In this document: positions 1 to 6,205 of the stretch, one piece after another
Layout of the letters: every line of letters begins with the position of its first letter
How positions within the stretch are numbered: the first letter of the stretch is position 1
From: Bacteroidales bacterium
GTDB taxonomy: Bacteria > Bacteroidota > Bacteroidia > Bacteroidales > UBA932
NCBI GenBank assembly: GCA_017383945.1
Contig: JAFNUQ010000115.1
Location: 1 to 6,205 of the forward strand
Length of the DNA stretch: 6,205 nt
Direction: 5' to 3'
Notes under the pieces: generated by a model
The model's input: only the letters and a program-made list of their open reading frames with translations
The model's database searches: none
Told to the model about the DNA's origin: nothing
Program-made: the position numbers and the translations under genes

Positions 1-781
1 ATTTTCTTGCAGCCTCCTGCTGAAGAGTTGAGGTGGTAAATGGCGCTGCGCTATGTCTTGTCGCTTCTTTTTTCTCAATATTTGAGATAGTGTAACTTGC
101 GCCAATACTGTCCTCAAGAAAAGCTCGGGCTTCTTCAATAGTGCTGAACTGCTTGTTGAGGGTACCTTTTACTTTGATTCCCTCAGCATTGAAAATAGCC
201 TCGATTCTATAGTATGAGCTGTTCTGGAAGGCCATAATTTCTTTTTCTCTGTCGACAATAAGGCGAAGCGCGACAGATTGCACACGGCCAGCAGAGAGGC
301 CTCTTTGTATTTTCTTCCAGAGCACCGGAGATAGCTCAAAACCGACAAGTCTGTCAAGCACACGACGGGCCTGCTGAGCATTGACAAGCTTGAGATCTAT
401 TTCTCTAGGATTTTCTACGGCACGCAAAATAGCGTCTTTGGTGATTTCGTGGAAAACGATACGTCGAGTGCGGTTGATATCCAAGTCAAGAGCTTCGCAA
501 AGGTGCCATGAAATAGCCTCTCCTTCGCGGTCCTCATCGGATGCGAGCCATACCATATCTGCTTTTGCAGCAGCCTTTTTTAATTCGCTGACAAGCTTCT
601 TCTTGTCGTCGGGTATAATATACTCCGGCGTGAAGTTGTTTTCAATATCTACACTTAGCTTGTTATCTCTTAGATCGCGGATATGTCCGTAGCTGGATTT
701 TACAGTAAAATCTTTACCAAGAAATTTTTCTATAGTTTTTGCTTTGGTAGGTGACTCGACGATAACCAAATTGCTCTGCAT
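1..781 (-). CDS. topA: DNA topoisomerase I (type IA), N-terminal part; gene continues beyond the left edge
   Basis: Type IA topoisomerase that relaxes negatively supercoiled DNA in the cytoplasm by nicking and passing one strand. The first 260 codons are present, read from the ATG at 781-779. This is the only ATG after an in-frame stop at 835-833. The Toprim domain starts at once: LVIVESPTKAKT at residues 5-16 with catalytic Glu9, then the acidic metal-binding triad D82-x-D84-x-E86 in SDEDREGEA. The family block VNAQQARRVLDRLVGFELSP (residues 133-152) follows, then RGLSAGRVQSVALRL (160-174), and PFTTSTLQQEA (247-257) ends the visible part. The active-site tyrosine lies further on and is outside the window, so the completeness of the gene cannot be judged. 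No frameshift or missing motif is seen. The gene is divergent from the cell-wall operon on its right and has its own promoter. Identification is near certain from the motif series. Confidence 0.97.
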   Translation of the reverse strand, partial: MQSNLVIVESPTKAKTIEKFLGKDFTVKSSYGHIRDLRDNKLSVDIENNFTPEYIIPDDKKKLVSELKKAAAKADMVWLASDEDREGEAISWHLCEALDLDINRTRRIVFHEITKDAILRAVENPREIDLKLVNAQQARRVLDRLVGFELSPVLWKKIQRGLSAGRVQSVALRLIVDREKEIMAFQNSSYYRIEAIFNAEGIKVKGTLNKQFSTIEEARAFLEDSIGASYTISNIEKKEATRHSAAPFTTSTLQQEAARK

Positions 782-805
782 ACCTTTTTTATTGAAATTA
801 TTCTG

Positions 806-837
806 CAAAGTAAGACACAAACTCTGAAAAATTCAAA
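806..837 (-). promoter_or_regulatory. Probable topA promoter (Bacteroidota type)
   Basis: On the minus strand a TTTG (-33 element, complement of 834-837) is followed after exactly 20 bases by TTACTTTG (-7 element, complement of 806-813). The latter matches the Bacteroidota consensus TAnnTTTG at all fixed positions but one, and the spacing fits the known 19-21 base range. Transcription would begin roughly at position 800, giving a leader of about 20 bases before the topA start at 781. The start codon has no properly spaced Shine-Dalgarno site and is preceded by an A-rich run, as is usual in this phylum. No transcription data are available. Confidence 0.55.
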
Positions 838-855
838 ATTAAATAGCTAATTTTG
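823..855 (+). promoter_or_regulatory. Candidate promoter for the PBP1A-ddl-prmC operon
   Basis: TAATTTTG at 848-855 is a perfect match to the Bacteroidota -7 consensus TAnnTTTG. TCTG at 823-826, 21 bases upstream, is a one-mismatch -33 element. Initiation would fall near 862, leaving a leader of about 80 bases that contains the palindrome at 871-889. This site overlaps the topA promoter on the other strand. A competing candidate lies downstream: TTTG at 863-866 with AAATTTTG at 890-897, where the spacing of 23 is too long and the -7 has one mismatch. Which site is used cannot be decided by eye. Confidence 0.4.
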
Positions 856-870
856 TGTTTGTTTTGTTCC

Positions 871-889
871 GTCGTAATTATATTACGAC
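871..889. repeat. Perfect inverted repeat, possible operator (GTCGTAAT-TAT-ATTACGAC)
   Basis: The arms GTCGTAAT (871-878) and ATTACGAC (882-889) are exact reverse complements separated by three bases, with TAT at the centre. The symmetry, short spacer and position between two divergent promoters resemble a binding site for a dimeric regulator. If the upstream promoter is used, the site lies just downstream of the start and could also fold as a short leader hairpin. If the downstream candidate is used, it fills the spacer between the -33 and -7 elements. No run of T follows, so it is not an intrinsic terminator. The palindrome is seen directly; its regulatory role is inference. Confidence 0.5.
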
Positions 890-940
890 AAATTTTGCTC
901 GATTACAGATTATTGATTTCGAGCCATTAAAAAGAGAAAA

Positions 941-3334
941 ATGAAAGACACTACAAAGAAAAAAATAACAAAATGGTTCTGGATCATTTTCCTGTCTCCA
1001 TTTGTGATTTTAATAACTGCATTGTTGCTTGTCGGCTTGTTTGCCAAGATTCCGTCTTTTGAGGAGCTGGAGCATCCGGACAATAAGCTGGCAACCCAGG
1101 TACTAGCTGAAAACGGTGAGGTTCTTGCCACTTTCCACATAGAAAACAGAACCTATGTGAGCTATGATGAACTATCACCAAATCTTGTAAATGCAGCCAT
1201 CGCAACAGAAGATGCAAGATTCTACAATCACTCCGGTATTGATATGAAGGGTCTTGCCCGCGTTGTGGTCAAGACTGTGTTGATGGGCGATCAGAGCCAG
1301 GGTGGTGGTAGTACAATCACTCAGCAGTTGGCCAAGACACTTTATCCTCGTCGCACTGTAGAGAGCAAGATCCCCGGCTGGTCAAAGGTTGTGATGGTGA
1401 CAGACAAGCTCAAGGAGTGGATAACAGCTGTAAAGCTTGAAAGAGATTACACCAAGAGTGAGATTGTAACAATGTATCTTAACTCCATCTTCTTCGGAAG
1501 TGGCGCCTATGGTGTAAAGGCGGCTTCGGAAACATTCTTTGCCAAGGCACCTGCAGATCTCACCGTTGAGGAGGCTGCTCTGCTTGTAGGTATGGTCAAC
1601 AAACCGACCAGATATAATCCGGTTCTTAACCCGGACCGATCGCTGACAAGAAGAAATTTTGTTATCGGTCAGATGGCAAAGAACGGATATATTACCAAGA
1701 ATCAGAGAGATTCTATCACCCAGATTCCTATCCAGCTCAACTATCAGGTGCAGGATCACAATGCCGGACGTGCTCCATATTTTAGAGATATGCTCCGCAG
1801 GGATATGTCTGCAAGCAAGCCTGAACGCTCTGATTATCAATATCCTGAGGACTATTCTCGTGATTCGCTTCGCTGGATGGAAGATCCAATCTATGGCTGG
1901 CTGAATAAAAATAAGAAGCCGGACGGATCTAAATACAATCTTGACCGTGACGGTCTGCGCATCCATACCACAATCAATTATAAGATGCAGCAATATGCAG
2001 AAGAAGCGGTTGCGGAGCACTTGGGTAAGAATCTCCAGAAGAGCTTTGACCGAGAGGTAAGATGGAAGAGAAATAAACCGTTTGCCAACGATGTCGACGA
2101 CAAGACTGCAGCGCAGTTGATGCAGCAGGCGAGACGCTGGAGCGACAGATATCGTCTTCAGAAGCGTGCGGGCAAGACAGATAAGGAAATATATGCCCAG
2201 TTCAATGAGCCGGTTAAGATGAGAGTCTTTGCCTGGAATGAAAAGGGATATAAGGATACAACGATGACTCCGGACGACTCTATACGTTACTACAAGGCTA
2301 TCCTTCGCACCGGCTTTGTCGCTATGGAGCCTAATACCGGACACGTAAAAGCCTACGTCGGCGGTCCAAACTATCGATACTTCAAATATGATAATGTCCG
2401 CCAGGGCAAACGCCAGATCGGTTCAACAATCAAACCTTTCCTTTACACATTGGCAATGCAGGAAGGCCTCACTCCTTGTGATAAGGTGGTCAATAACTCG
2501 CAGACCTTTGTGCTTTGGGACGGCACGACCTGGACTCCTCGAAGCACTGATAAGGAGGAATATCTTGGTCAGACTGTGACTTTGCGTTGGGGACTTTCAA
2601 GGAGTTCAAACAATATCTCGGCCTACCTGATGAAGGAATTTGGTCCGGCGTCACTGGTCAAGATGATGCGTCAGATGGGTGTTCCGGGTCATCTCGATGA
2701 GGTGTATTCACTATGCGTGGGACCAGTGGAAATCAGCGTATTTGATATGGTCGCGTCATACAACACCTTCCCGTCAATGGGTACATACATCAATCCTCAG
2801 TATGTGACTCGCATTACGGATAACGATGGTAGAGAAATCAGCACATTTACCAATCACAAGCGCGAAGCTATATCCGAGCAGACTTCTTACCTGATGGCCG
2901 ATATTATGAAGGCTGTTGTTAATGAGGGTACAGGTACCCGTCTCCGCTCTGTCTATGGCCTCAAGGGCGAAATCGCCGGAAAGACCGGAACAACAAACGA
3001 CAACTCCGATGGTTGGTTTATCGGCTATACGCCAAACATTACCGCCGGAATCTGGGTTGGCGGCGAAGACAGGCAGGTGCATTTTAATTCGCTTGCGCTC
3101 GGTGGAGGATCAAATATGGCGCTTCCGATCTGGGGTATCTGGATGAAGAAGTGTCTTGCCGATCCTACTATTGGCTGGAGCGAGCTTGACACATTCCCGG
3201 TACCGCCATCAGGCGCGTTGGCGTTTGATTGTGAGAGCGAAGGACAGCTTCTAGGCGGCTATAGCGGTGAAGCGATTGCCGATAGCAAGCAGGGAGAAGG
3301 TGCTGAAACAGAAGAAGATTATTATTTCAACTAG
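941..3334 (+). CDS. mrcA: Class A penicillin-binding protein, PBP1A type (bifunctional transglycosylase/transpeptidase)
   Basis: Membrane-anchored peptidoglycan synthase of 797 residues that polymerises lipid II into glycan strands and cross-links their peptides in the periplasm. A short basic cytoplasmic tail (residues 1-11) precedes one membrane segment (about 13-34). The glycosyltransferase family 51 domain (about 65-245) shows TEDARFYNH with catalytic Glu90, GGSTITQQLAKTLYP (122-136), KLKEWITAVKLER (156-168) and MYLNSIFFGSGAYG (178-191). A linker (about 250-450) follows, rich in charged residues. The transpeptidase domain (about 455-740) carries all three penicillin-binding motifs: S495-T-I-K498 with nucleophile Ser495, S556-N-N558, and K681-T-G683. 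The C-terminus is acidic. The ATG at 941 follows an A-rich stretch and places the membrane segment normally. The gene is first in a probable operon, six bases before ddl. The symbol is given by family; Bacteroidota homologues are often named only PBP1A. Confidence 0.95.
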   Translation: MKDTTKKKITKWFWIIFLSPFVILITALLLVGLFAKIPSFEELEHPDNKLATQVLAENGEVLATFHIENRTYVSYDELSPNLVNAAIATEDARFYNHSGIDMKGLARVVVKTVLMGDQSQGGGSTITQQLAKTLYPRRTVESKIPGWSKVVMVTDKLKEWITAVKLERDYTKSEIVTMYLNSIFFGSGAYGVKAASETFFAKAPADLTVEEAALLVGMVNKPTRYNPVLNPDRSLTRRNFVIGQMAKNGYITKNQRDSITQIPIQLNYQVQDHNAGRAPYFRDMLRRDMSASKPERSDYQYPEDYSRDSLRWMEDPIYGWLNKNKKPDGSKYNLDRDGLRIHTTINYKMQQYAEEAVAEHLGKNLQKSFDREVRWKRNKPFANDVDDKTAAQLMQQARRWSDRYRLQKRAGKTDKEIYAQFNEPVKMRVFAWNEKGYKDTTMTPDDSIRYYKAILRTGFVAMEPNTGHVKAYVGGPNYRYFKYDNVRQGKRQIGSTIKPFLYTLAMQEGLTPCDKVVNNSQTFVLWDGTTWTPRSTDKEEYLGQTVTLRWGLSRSSNNISAYLMKEFGPASLVKMMRQMGVPGHLDEVYSLCVGPVEISVFDMVASYNTFPSMGTYINPQYVTRITDNDGREISTFTNHKREAISEQTSYLMADIMKAVVNEGTGTRLRSVYGLKGEIAGKTGTTNDNSDGWFIGYTPNITAGIWVGGEDRQVHFNSLALGGGSNMALPIWGIWMKKCLADPTIGWSELDTFPVPPSGALAFDCESEGQLLGGYSGEAIADSKQGEGAETEEDYYFN

Positions 3335-3340
3335 AAAATT

Positions 3341-4357
3341 ATGTCTGAGTATAAAGCAATAGCCATTATCTATGGTAGTGACACCTCAGAGTGGGAAGTG
3401 TCTTGCAGAAGTGGAGAATTTGTTGCCTCTCGTATAGATGGCAGCAGATGGGATGTATATGAAATATTCGCCCGCTTCGGAAAATGGTCGCTAGTGGCAT
3501 ATAAGAAAAAGAATGCGATGCGTGTAACCTTCCCGGAAGGGGCAAGACCGGAAGTTGATAAGACAGATTTCTCGATAACCGTGCTTGGCCAGAAGGTAAA
3601 ACTCGACTATGCCTATGTAGTGCAGCACGGCGCTCCTGGAGAGAACGGCCTTCTTCAAGGTTATCTTGAGATGTTGGGTGTTCCATATAGTTCTTGCTCT
3701 TCGTTTGTAAATACCGTGGCTTTTGACAAGTACTCTTGCAAATGCTATATCAAAGAGCAAAATGTAGTAAAGTGTGCCCCAGATGCCTTTGTGCGTCAGG
3801 GAATGGACCTTAATGCTTTTACTGAAACAGTGTCCCGCAATCTGAAATATCCTGTATTTGTCAAGCCTACTCAGGCAGGATCAAGCTTTGGTATCACAAG
3901 AGTCAGCGAGGAGTCAGAGTTGATTCCGGCTATAAACTATGCCTATGGTGAAAATCCTACTGTACTCGTAGAGCAGGGCGTAGAAGGAAGGGAGCTTACT
4001 TGTGCAGTTTATATCGACGGTGGCAAGCCGACCGCATTGCCGGTTATCGAAATCGTCACCCATAACGACTACTTTGACTATGATGCAAAGTACAACGGTA
4101 AGAGTGAAGAGGTCTGCCCTGCACAGATCAGTGACGAGCTGCGCGAAGAAGTTCAGCGCACAAGCTGCGAAATATATAGCAGACTTGGATGCAAGGGCGT
4201 AGTGCGCATCGACTATATTTCTGCTGAAGACGGATTATATTTCCTGGAAGTCAATACAATCCCAGGTATGACAAGTGCTTCACTTGTACCTAAGATGGTT
4301 GCCACTGCCGGTCTGGATATGACCGACTGGCTCAGCACAATCATAGAAAATTCGTAG
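3341..4357 (+). CDS. ddl: D-alanine--D-alanine ligase
   Basis: Cytoplasmic ATP-grasp enzyme that joins two D-alanines, consuming ATP, to supply the end of the peptidoglycan stem peptide. At 338 residues it is close to the family length. By comparison with E. coli DdlB, visible residues include Glu17 in the N-terminal SEWEVS motif, HGAPGENG (96-103), and Lys175 in VFVKP. GSSFG (180-184) includes Ser181, the counterpart of DdlB Ser150. The omega-loop DYDAKY has Lys250 and Tyr251, matching DdlB Lys215 and Tyr216. Arg289, Asp291, Glu303 and Asn305 form the metal and phosphate site in RIDY...FLEVNT, followed by PGMT. Retention of Tyr251, where D-lactate ligases have Phe, argues for D-Ala-D-Ala rather than a resistance-type depsipeptide product. 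The start lies six bases after the PBP stop, behind an A-rich sequence, implying co-transcription with the enzyme that uses its product downstream. Confidence 0.96.
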   Translation: MSEYKAIAIIYGSDTSEWEVSCRSGEFVASRIDGSRWDVYEIFARFGKWSLVAYKKKNAMRVTFPEGARPEVDKTDFSITVLGQKVKLDYAYVVQHGAPGENGLLQGYLEMLGVPYSSCSSFVNTVAFDKYSCKCYIKEQNVVKCAPDAFVRQGMDLNAFTETVSRNLKYPVFVKPTQAGSSFGITRVSEESELIPAINYAYGENPTVLVEQGVEGRELTCAVYIDGGKPTALPVIEIVTHNDYFDYDAKYNGKSEEVCPAQISDELREEVQRTSCEIYSRLGCKGVVRIDYISAEDGLYFLEVNTIPGMTSASLVPKMVATAGLDMTDWLSTIIENS

Positions 4358-4366
4358 CCATAAAAG

Positions 4367-5224
4367 ATGCTTCTGACACAATTCATTTCAGAGAGTACGG
4401 AGGCTCTATCGCAAATATATCCCCTTGCAGAAGCGAGGGGAATTATTTTGATGCTCTGCCAGGAGACGCTGGGAGTCAGAAGCTACACTCATATCATTGA
4501 ACCGCAGACAGCTATTCCGGACGACAAGCTTCCCGAGCTCATCCAATTGCGTGAGCGACTGCTTGCCAGCGAGCCGATACAATATGTACTTGGCTTCTGC
4601 GAATTCTGCGGTCGGCGATTTGCAGTCGGCCCAGGGGTGCTCATTCCGCGCCCGGAAACCGAAGAATTGGTGTCCGCTGCAGTTGGCCATCTTCTCTCGC
4701 TGTCCCAGCCAGTAAGAGTGCTTGATCTGTGCACGGGGTCAGGTTGCATAGCATGGTCAATCGCCCAAGAACTCCCAAGCAGTGCGGTTGTGGGTGTTGA
4801 TATCTCGCCAGAGGCTCTTTCTATTGCGAGAAGTCAGTTTAAAATAGAAAATTCGCCAGAATTTATCTCTGCGGATGTATTGAAAACAGACAATATCCCG
4901 ATGTGGGAGAAATTTGACGTTATCGTGAGCAATCCTCCATATATAATGGATCAGGAGAAGTCGCAGATGCGTTCAAATGTGCTTGATTATGAACCTTCTC
5001 TAGCTCTTTTTGTGCCGGATGATGATCCGTTGCTTTTCTATAGAGCAATTGCGAGTTGGTCAGTTAAACTGCTGAAAGACAGCGGGGTAGGATTTGTGGA
5101 AATCAACGAGCATCTTGCCGAAGAAACAGCTCTTGTCTTCCAGCAAGCTGGTTTTGAGGATACATATATCATCAACGACGTCTTTTCAAAGAACCGCATA
5201 GTGCGTTTTGCCAGAAAAAGTTAA
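4367..5224 (+). CDS. prmC: Peptide chain release factor N5-glutamine methyltransferase
   Basis: SAM-dependent methyltransferase (HemK/PrmC family) that methylates the glutamine of the GGQ motif in release factors RF1 and RF2, aiding translation termination. The 285 residues match the usual family length. An N-terminal helical domain for release-factor binding spans about 1-80. The catalytic Rossmann-type domain follows with IPRPETEELV (93-102), the SAM-binding loop DLCTGSGCIA (120-129), the acidic VGVDIS strand (142-147) and the diagnostic NPPY active-site motif (189-192). After NPPY come YEPSLALF (208-215) and VEINEH (244-249), both typical of PrmC rather than of the related PrmB or DNA methyltransferases. 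The start ATG is nine bases after the ddl stop with an AAAAG stretch before it, so it is probably the last gene of the operon. Nothing is missing or broken. Confidence 0.95.
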   Translation: MLLTQFISESTEALSQIYPLAEARGIILMLCQETLGVRSYTHIIEPQTAIPDDKLPELIQLRERLLASEPIQYVLGFCEFCGRRFAVGPGVLIPRPETEELVSAAVGHLLSLSQPVRVLDLCTGSGCIAWSIAQELPSSAVVGVDISPEALSIARSQFKIENSPEFISADVLKTDNIPMWEKFDVIVSNPPYIMDQEKSQMRSNVLDYEPSLALFVPDDDPLLFYRAIASWSVKLLKDSGVGFVEINEHLAEETALVFQQAGFEDTYIINDVFSKNRIVRFARKS

Positions 5225-5282
5225 AAACGTCAAAACCTGTTTTTCTTAATCGTTTATCATAACGCATAAGTCAGAATTAATT

Positions 5283-5308
5283 ACTCACTTTGCAAGAAAA
5301 TTGTGAGT
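5283..5308. repeat. Short inverted repeat (ACTCAC / GTGAGT) upstream of the lipoprotein gene
   Basis: ACTCAC at 5283-5288 and GTGAGT at 5303-5308 are exact reverse complements separated by 14 bases. The left arm overlaps the candidate -7 element. It could be a regulator site or could be chance, since six-base arms are common. No poly-T tail follows, so it is not a terminator. Confidence 0.3.
5285..5292 (+). promoter_or_regulatory. Weak candidate -7 element for the lipoprotein gene
   Basis: TCACTTTG followed by CA resembles the Bacteroidota -7 element TAnnTTTG with one mismatch and shares CTTTGCA with the topA promoter. No TTTG-like -33 element is found at the expected 19-21 base distance. 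Initiation near 5299 would give a leader of about 25 bases. The 99-base gap after prmC makes a separate promoter plausible, but the site itself is weak. Confidence 0.3.
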
Positions 5309-5323
5309 TAAAAAACTTATGCT

Positions 5324-6205
5324 ATGAAACGCTTTTTTACATTTTTTTCAATCATTGCTTTAGCAGTAAGCTCTTGCAGCAAACCCAATCTGGAAAATGA
5401 GAAACTTCCTATCATGCTCAATCCGCCGAAGTTGTCCATGGAACTAGGTAATGTGGCAAAACTCATCTCAGAGTTACCTGTGGGAGCAGAACAATTCAGG
5501 GAAGTCTTTGACGCGGTAAACTCCTCTACTACCAACGGCTATGATGAAGAGTATATGTTTGAAGATCTCTTAACAAATCCAGGTGCCGGGGTCGGAGATC
5601 AGCAGACAAAATCAGGCTCTGGCTACTCAAGACCGATAAAAGATTTGTTGAAGGAGAGATTACTTGATGTGCAGGCAACAAAAGGCGGCTCCGCCCAGGA
5701 AGTGGAAGAATATCTCAACAATCTATTAAAATCGGATATCCAGATCTACTGGCCATACTCAGAACTTTGGGATGGTAAGACCACGCCTATAGTTACCTAC
5801 GATCCGGGTGATGGTGCAACTTCTAACTATGGATATGAATTTATCTATAGCTCTGATGGTGTAAGTGTGACAGATTCTATACTTGTAGACGAAGGCGTGG
5901 CGCAGACGCGTCCTGTATGGGTAATCAATAGAAATGATGATTCGGTCTATACCCCATTGAAAAGTCTGACAGAGTCTCCGGAATATAAGAGCTATGTTGC
6001 TCAGGCAGAGGATTCAGAAGTGCGCCGTCTGACTCTTACTACACTCACGATGATGCAGCACTATGACTCCTGGTTTGGCGGAGCATCAGAATTCTTCGTA
6101 AAATGTGCAGCAGTAGACGATTTTCATGCGGAGACCGAAGAAGAAATGAGAGAATACTCCCCGAAGATTACGGACTTTATGATTGTTGTGCAAAGAAATC
6201 AACTC
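5324..6205 (+). CDS. Putative lipoprotein of unknown function, partial; gene continues beyond the right edge
   Basis: The 294 codons from the ATG at 5324 stay open to the window edge with no stop. The N-terminus is a lipoprotein signal peptide: a basic start (MKR), a hydrophobic stretch (residues 4-15) and the lipobox VSSC, with the lipidated cysteine at residue 18. It should therefore be exported and anchored to a membrane facing the periplasm or the cell surface. The residues after Cys18 (SKPNLENE) are only mildly acidic and are not a clear surface-export signal. The mature part has a low-complexity Gly/Ser-rich segment (about 87-101), a helical charged stretch (104-136), then likely beta-rich sequence with IYWPYSELWDGK (141-152), TRPVWVINRND (195-205) and FGGASEFFVK (251-260). 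I do not recognise a characterised domain. The style recalls uncharacterised Bacteroidales lipoproteins, but this is from memory and unverified. An ATG at 5319 is closed after two codons, so 5324 is the start. Confidence 0.8.
   Translation, partial: MKRFFTFFSIIALAVSSCSKPNLENEKLPIMLNPPKLSMELGNVAKLISELPVGAEQFREVFDAVNSSTTNGYDEEYMFEDLLTNPGAGVGDQQTKSGSGYSRPIKDLLKERLLDVQATKGGSAQEVEEYLNNLLKSDIQIYWPYSELWDGKTTPIVTYDPGDGATSNYGYEFIYSSDGVSVTDSILVDEGVAQTRPVWVINRNDDSVYTPLKSLTESPEYKSYVAQAEDSEVRRLTLTTLTMMQHYDSWFGGASEFFVKCAAVDDFHAETEEEMREYSPKITDFMIVVQRNQL

Noticed and set aside
381..692. A 103-codon plus-strand open frame across the topA region
   Set aside because: It is antisense to the Toprim-containing part of topA, whose motifs are intact. 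The Ser-rich translation reflects the complement of topA codons.
863..897. Alternative operon promoter with TTTG at 863-866 and AAATTTTG at 890-897
   Set aside because: Not listed as a separate feature, because the 23-base spacing is outside the usual range and the -7 element has a mismatch. It remains a fallback to the upstream candidate.
1382..2344. A 320-codon open frame on the minus strand inside the PBP gene
   Set aside because: It lies wholly antisense to a gene with every family motif. Its translation is a low-sense mix rich in Ile, Leu, Arg and Ser with no recognisable domain, and it has no promoter-like site. It is a shadow of the PBP codon pattern.
2774..3082. A 102-codon minus-strand open frame within the PBP transpeptidase region
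   Set aside because: It is antisense to the KTG-containing coding sequence, with no domain or start signals.
5223..5244. Possible terminator after prmC: AAAAAC (5223-5228) pairing with GTTTTT (5239-5244)
   Set aside because: The stem is only six pairs, almost all A-T, overlaps the prmC stop codon, and has a ten-base loop. It is too weak to call an intrinsic terminator.

Overview
The window looks like ordinary chromosomal housekeeping DNA from a member of the Bacteroidota, probably Bacteroidales. Three things suggest this. The promoter-like sites resemble the Bacteroidota -33 TTTG / -7 TAnnTTTG type rather than sigma-70. Start codons are preceded by A-rich stretches rather than Shine-Dalgarno sites. 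The Ddl, PBP1A and lipoprotein sequences have a Bacteroidales look. The genus cannot be named from sequence reading alone.

Layout: the 5' part of topA (DNA topoisomerase I) lies on the minus strand from position 781 to the left edge and continues outside the window. A 159-base divergent intergenic region (782-940) follows. It carries a well-spaced topA promoter, one or two candidate promoters for the rightward genes and a perfect 8-3-8 palindrome. Rightward, three tightly packed genes form a probable operon: a class A penicillin-binding protein (PBP1A type, 941-3334), D-alanine--D-alanine ligase (ddl, 3341-4357) and the release-factor glutamine methyltransferase (prmC, 4367-5224). Gaps are 6 and 9 bases. 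A 99-base gap (5225-5323) with a weak promoter-like site and a short inverted repeat leads to a lipoprotein of unknown function (from 5324), which runs off the right edge.

How the genes work together: Ddl makes the D-Ala-D-Ala dipeptide that ends the peptidoglycan stem peptide. PBP1A polymerises the glycan strands and uses that same D-Ala-D-Ala terminus as the donor for cross-linking. These two genes therefore form a precursor-to-polymer pair. PrmC methylates release factors and is functionally unrelated. TopA relaxes negative supercoils and is transcribed away from the operon.

No mobile element, CRISPR array, RNA gene or clearly novel multi-gene system is visible. The observations most worth a second look are the palindrome in the topA/PBP intergenic region, the apparently overlapping divergent promoters there, and the uncharacterised lipoprotein at the right edge.
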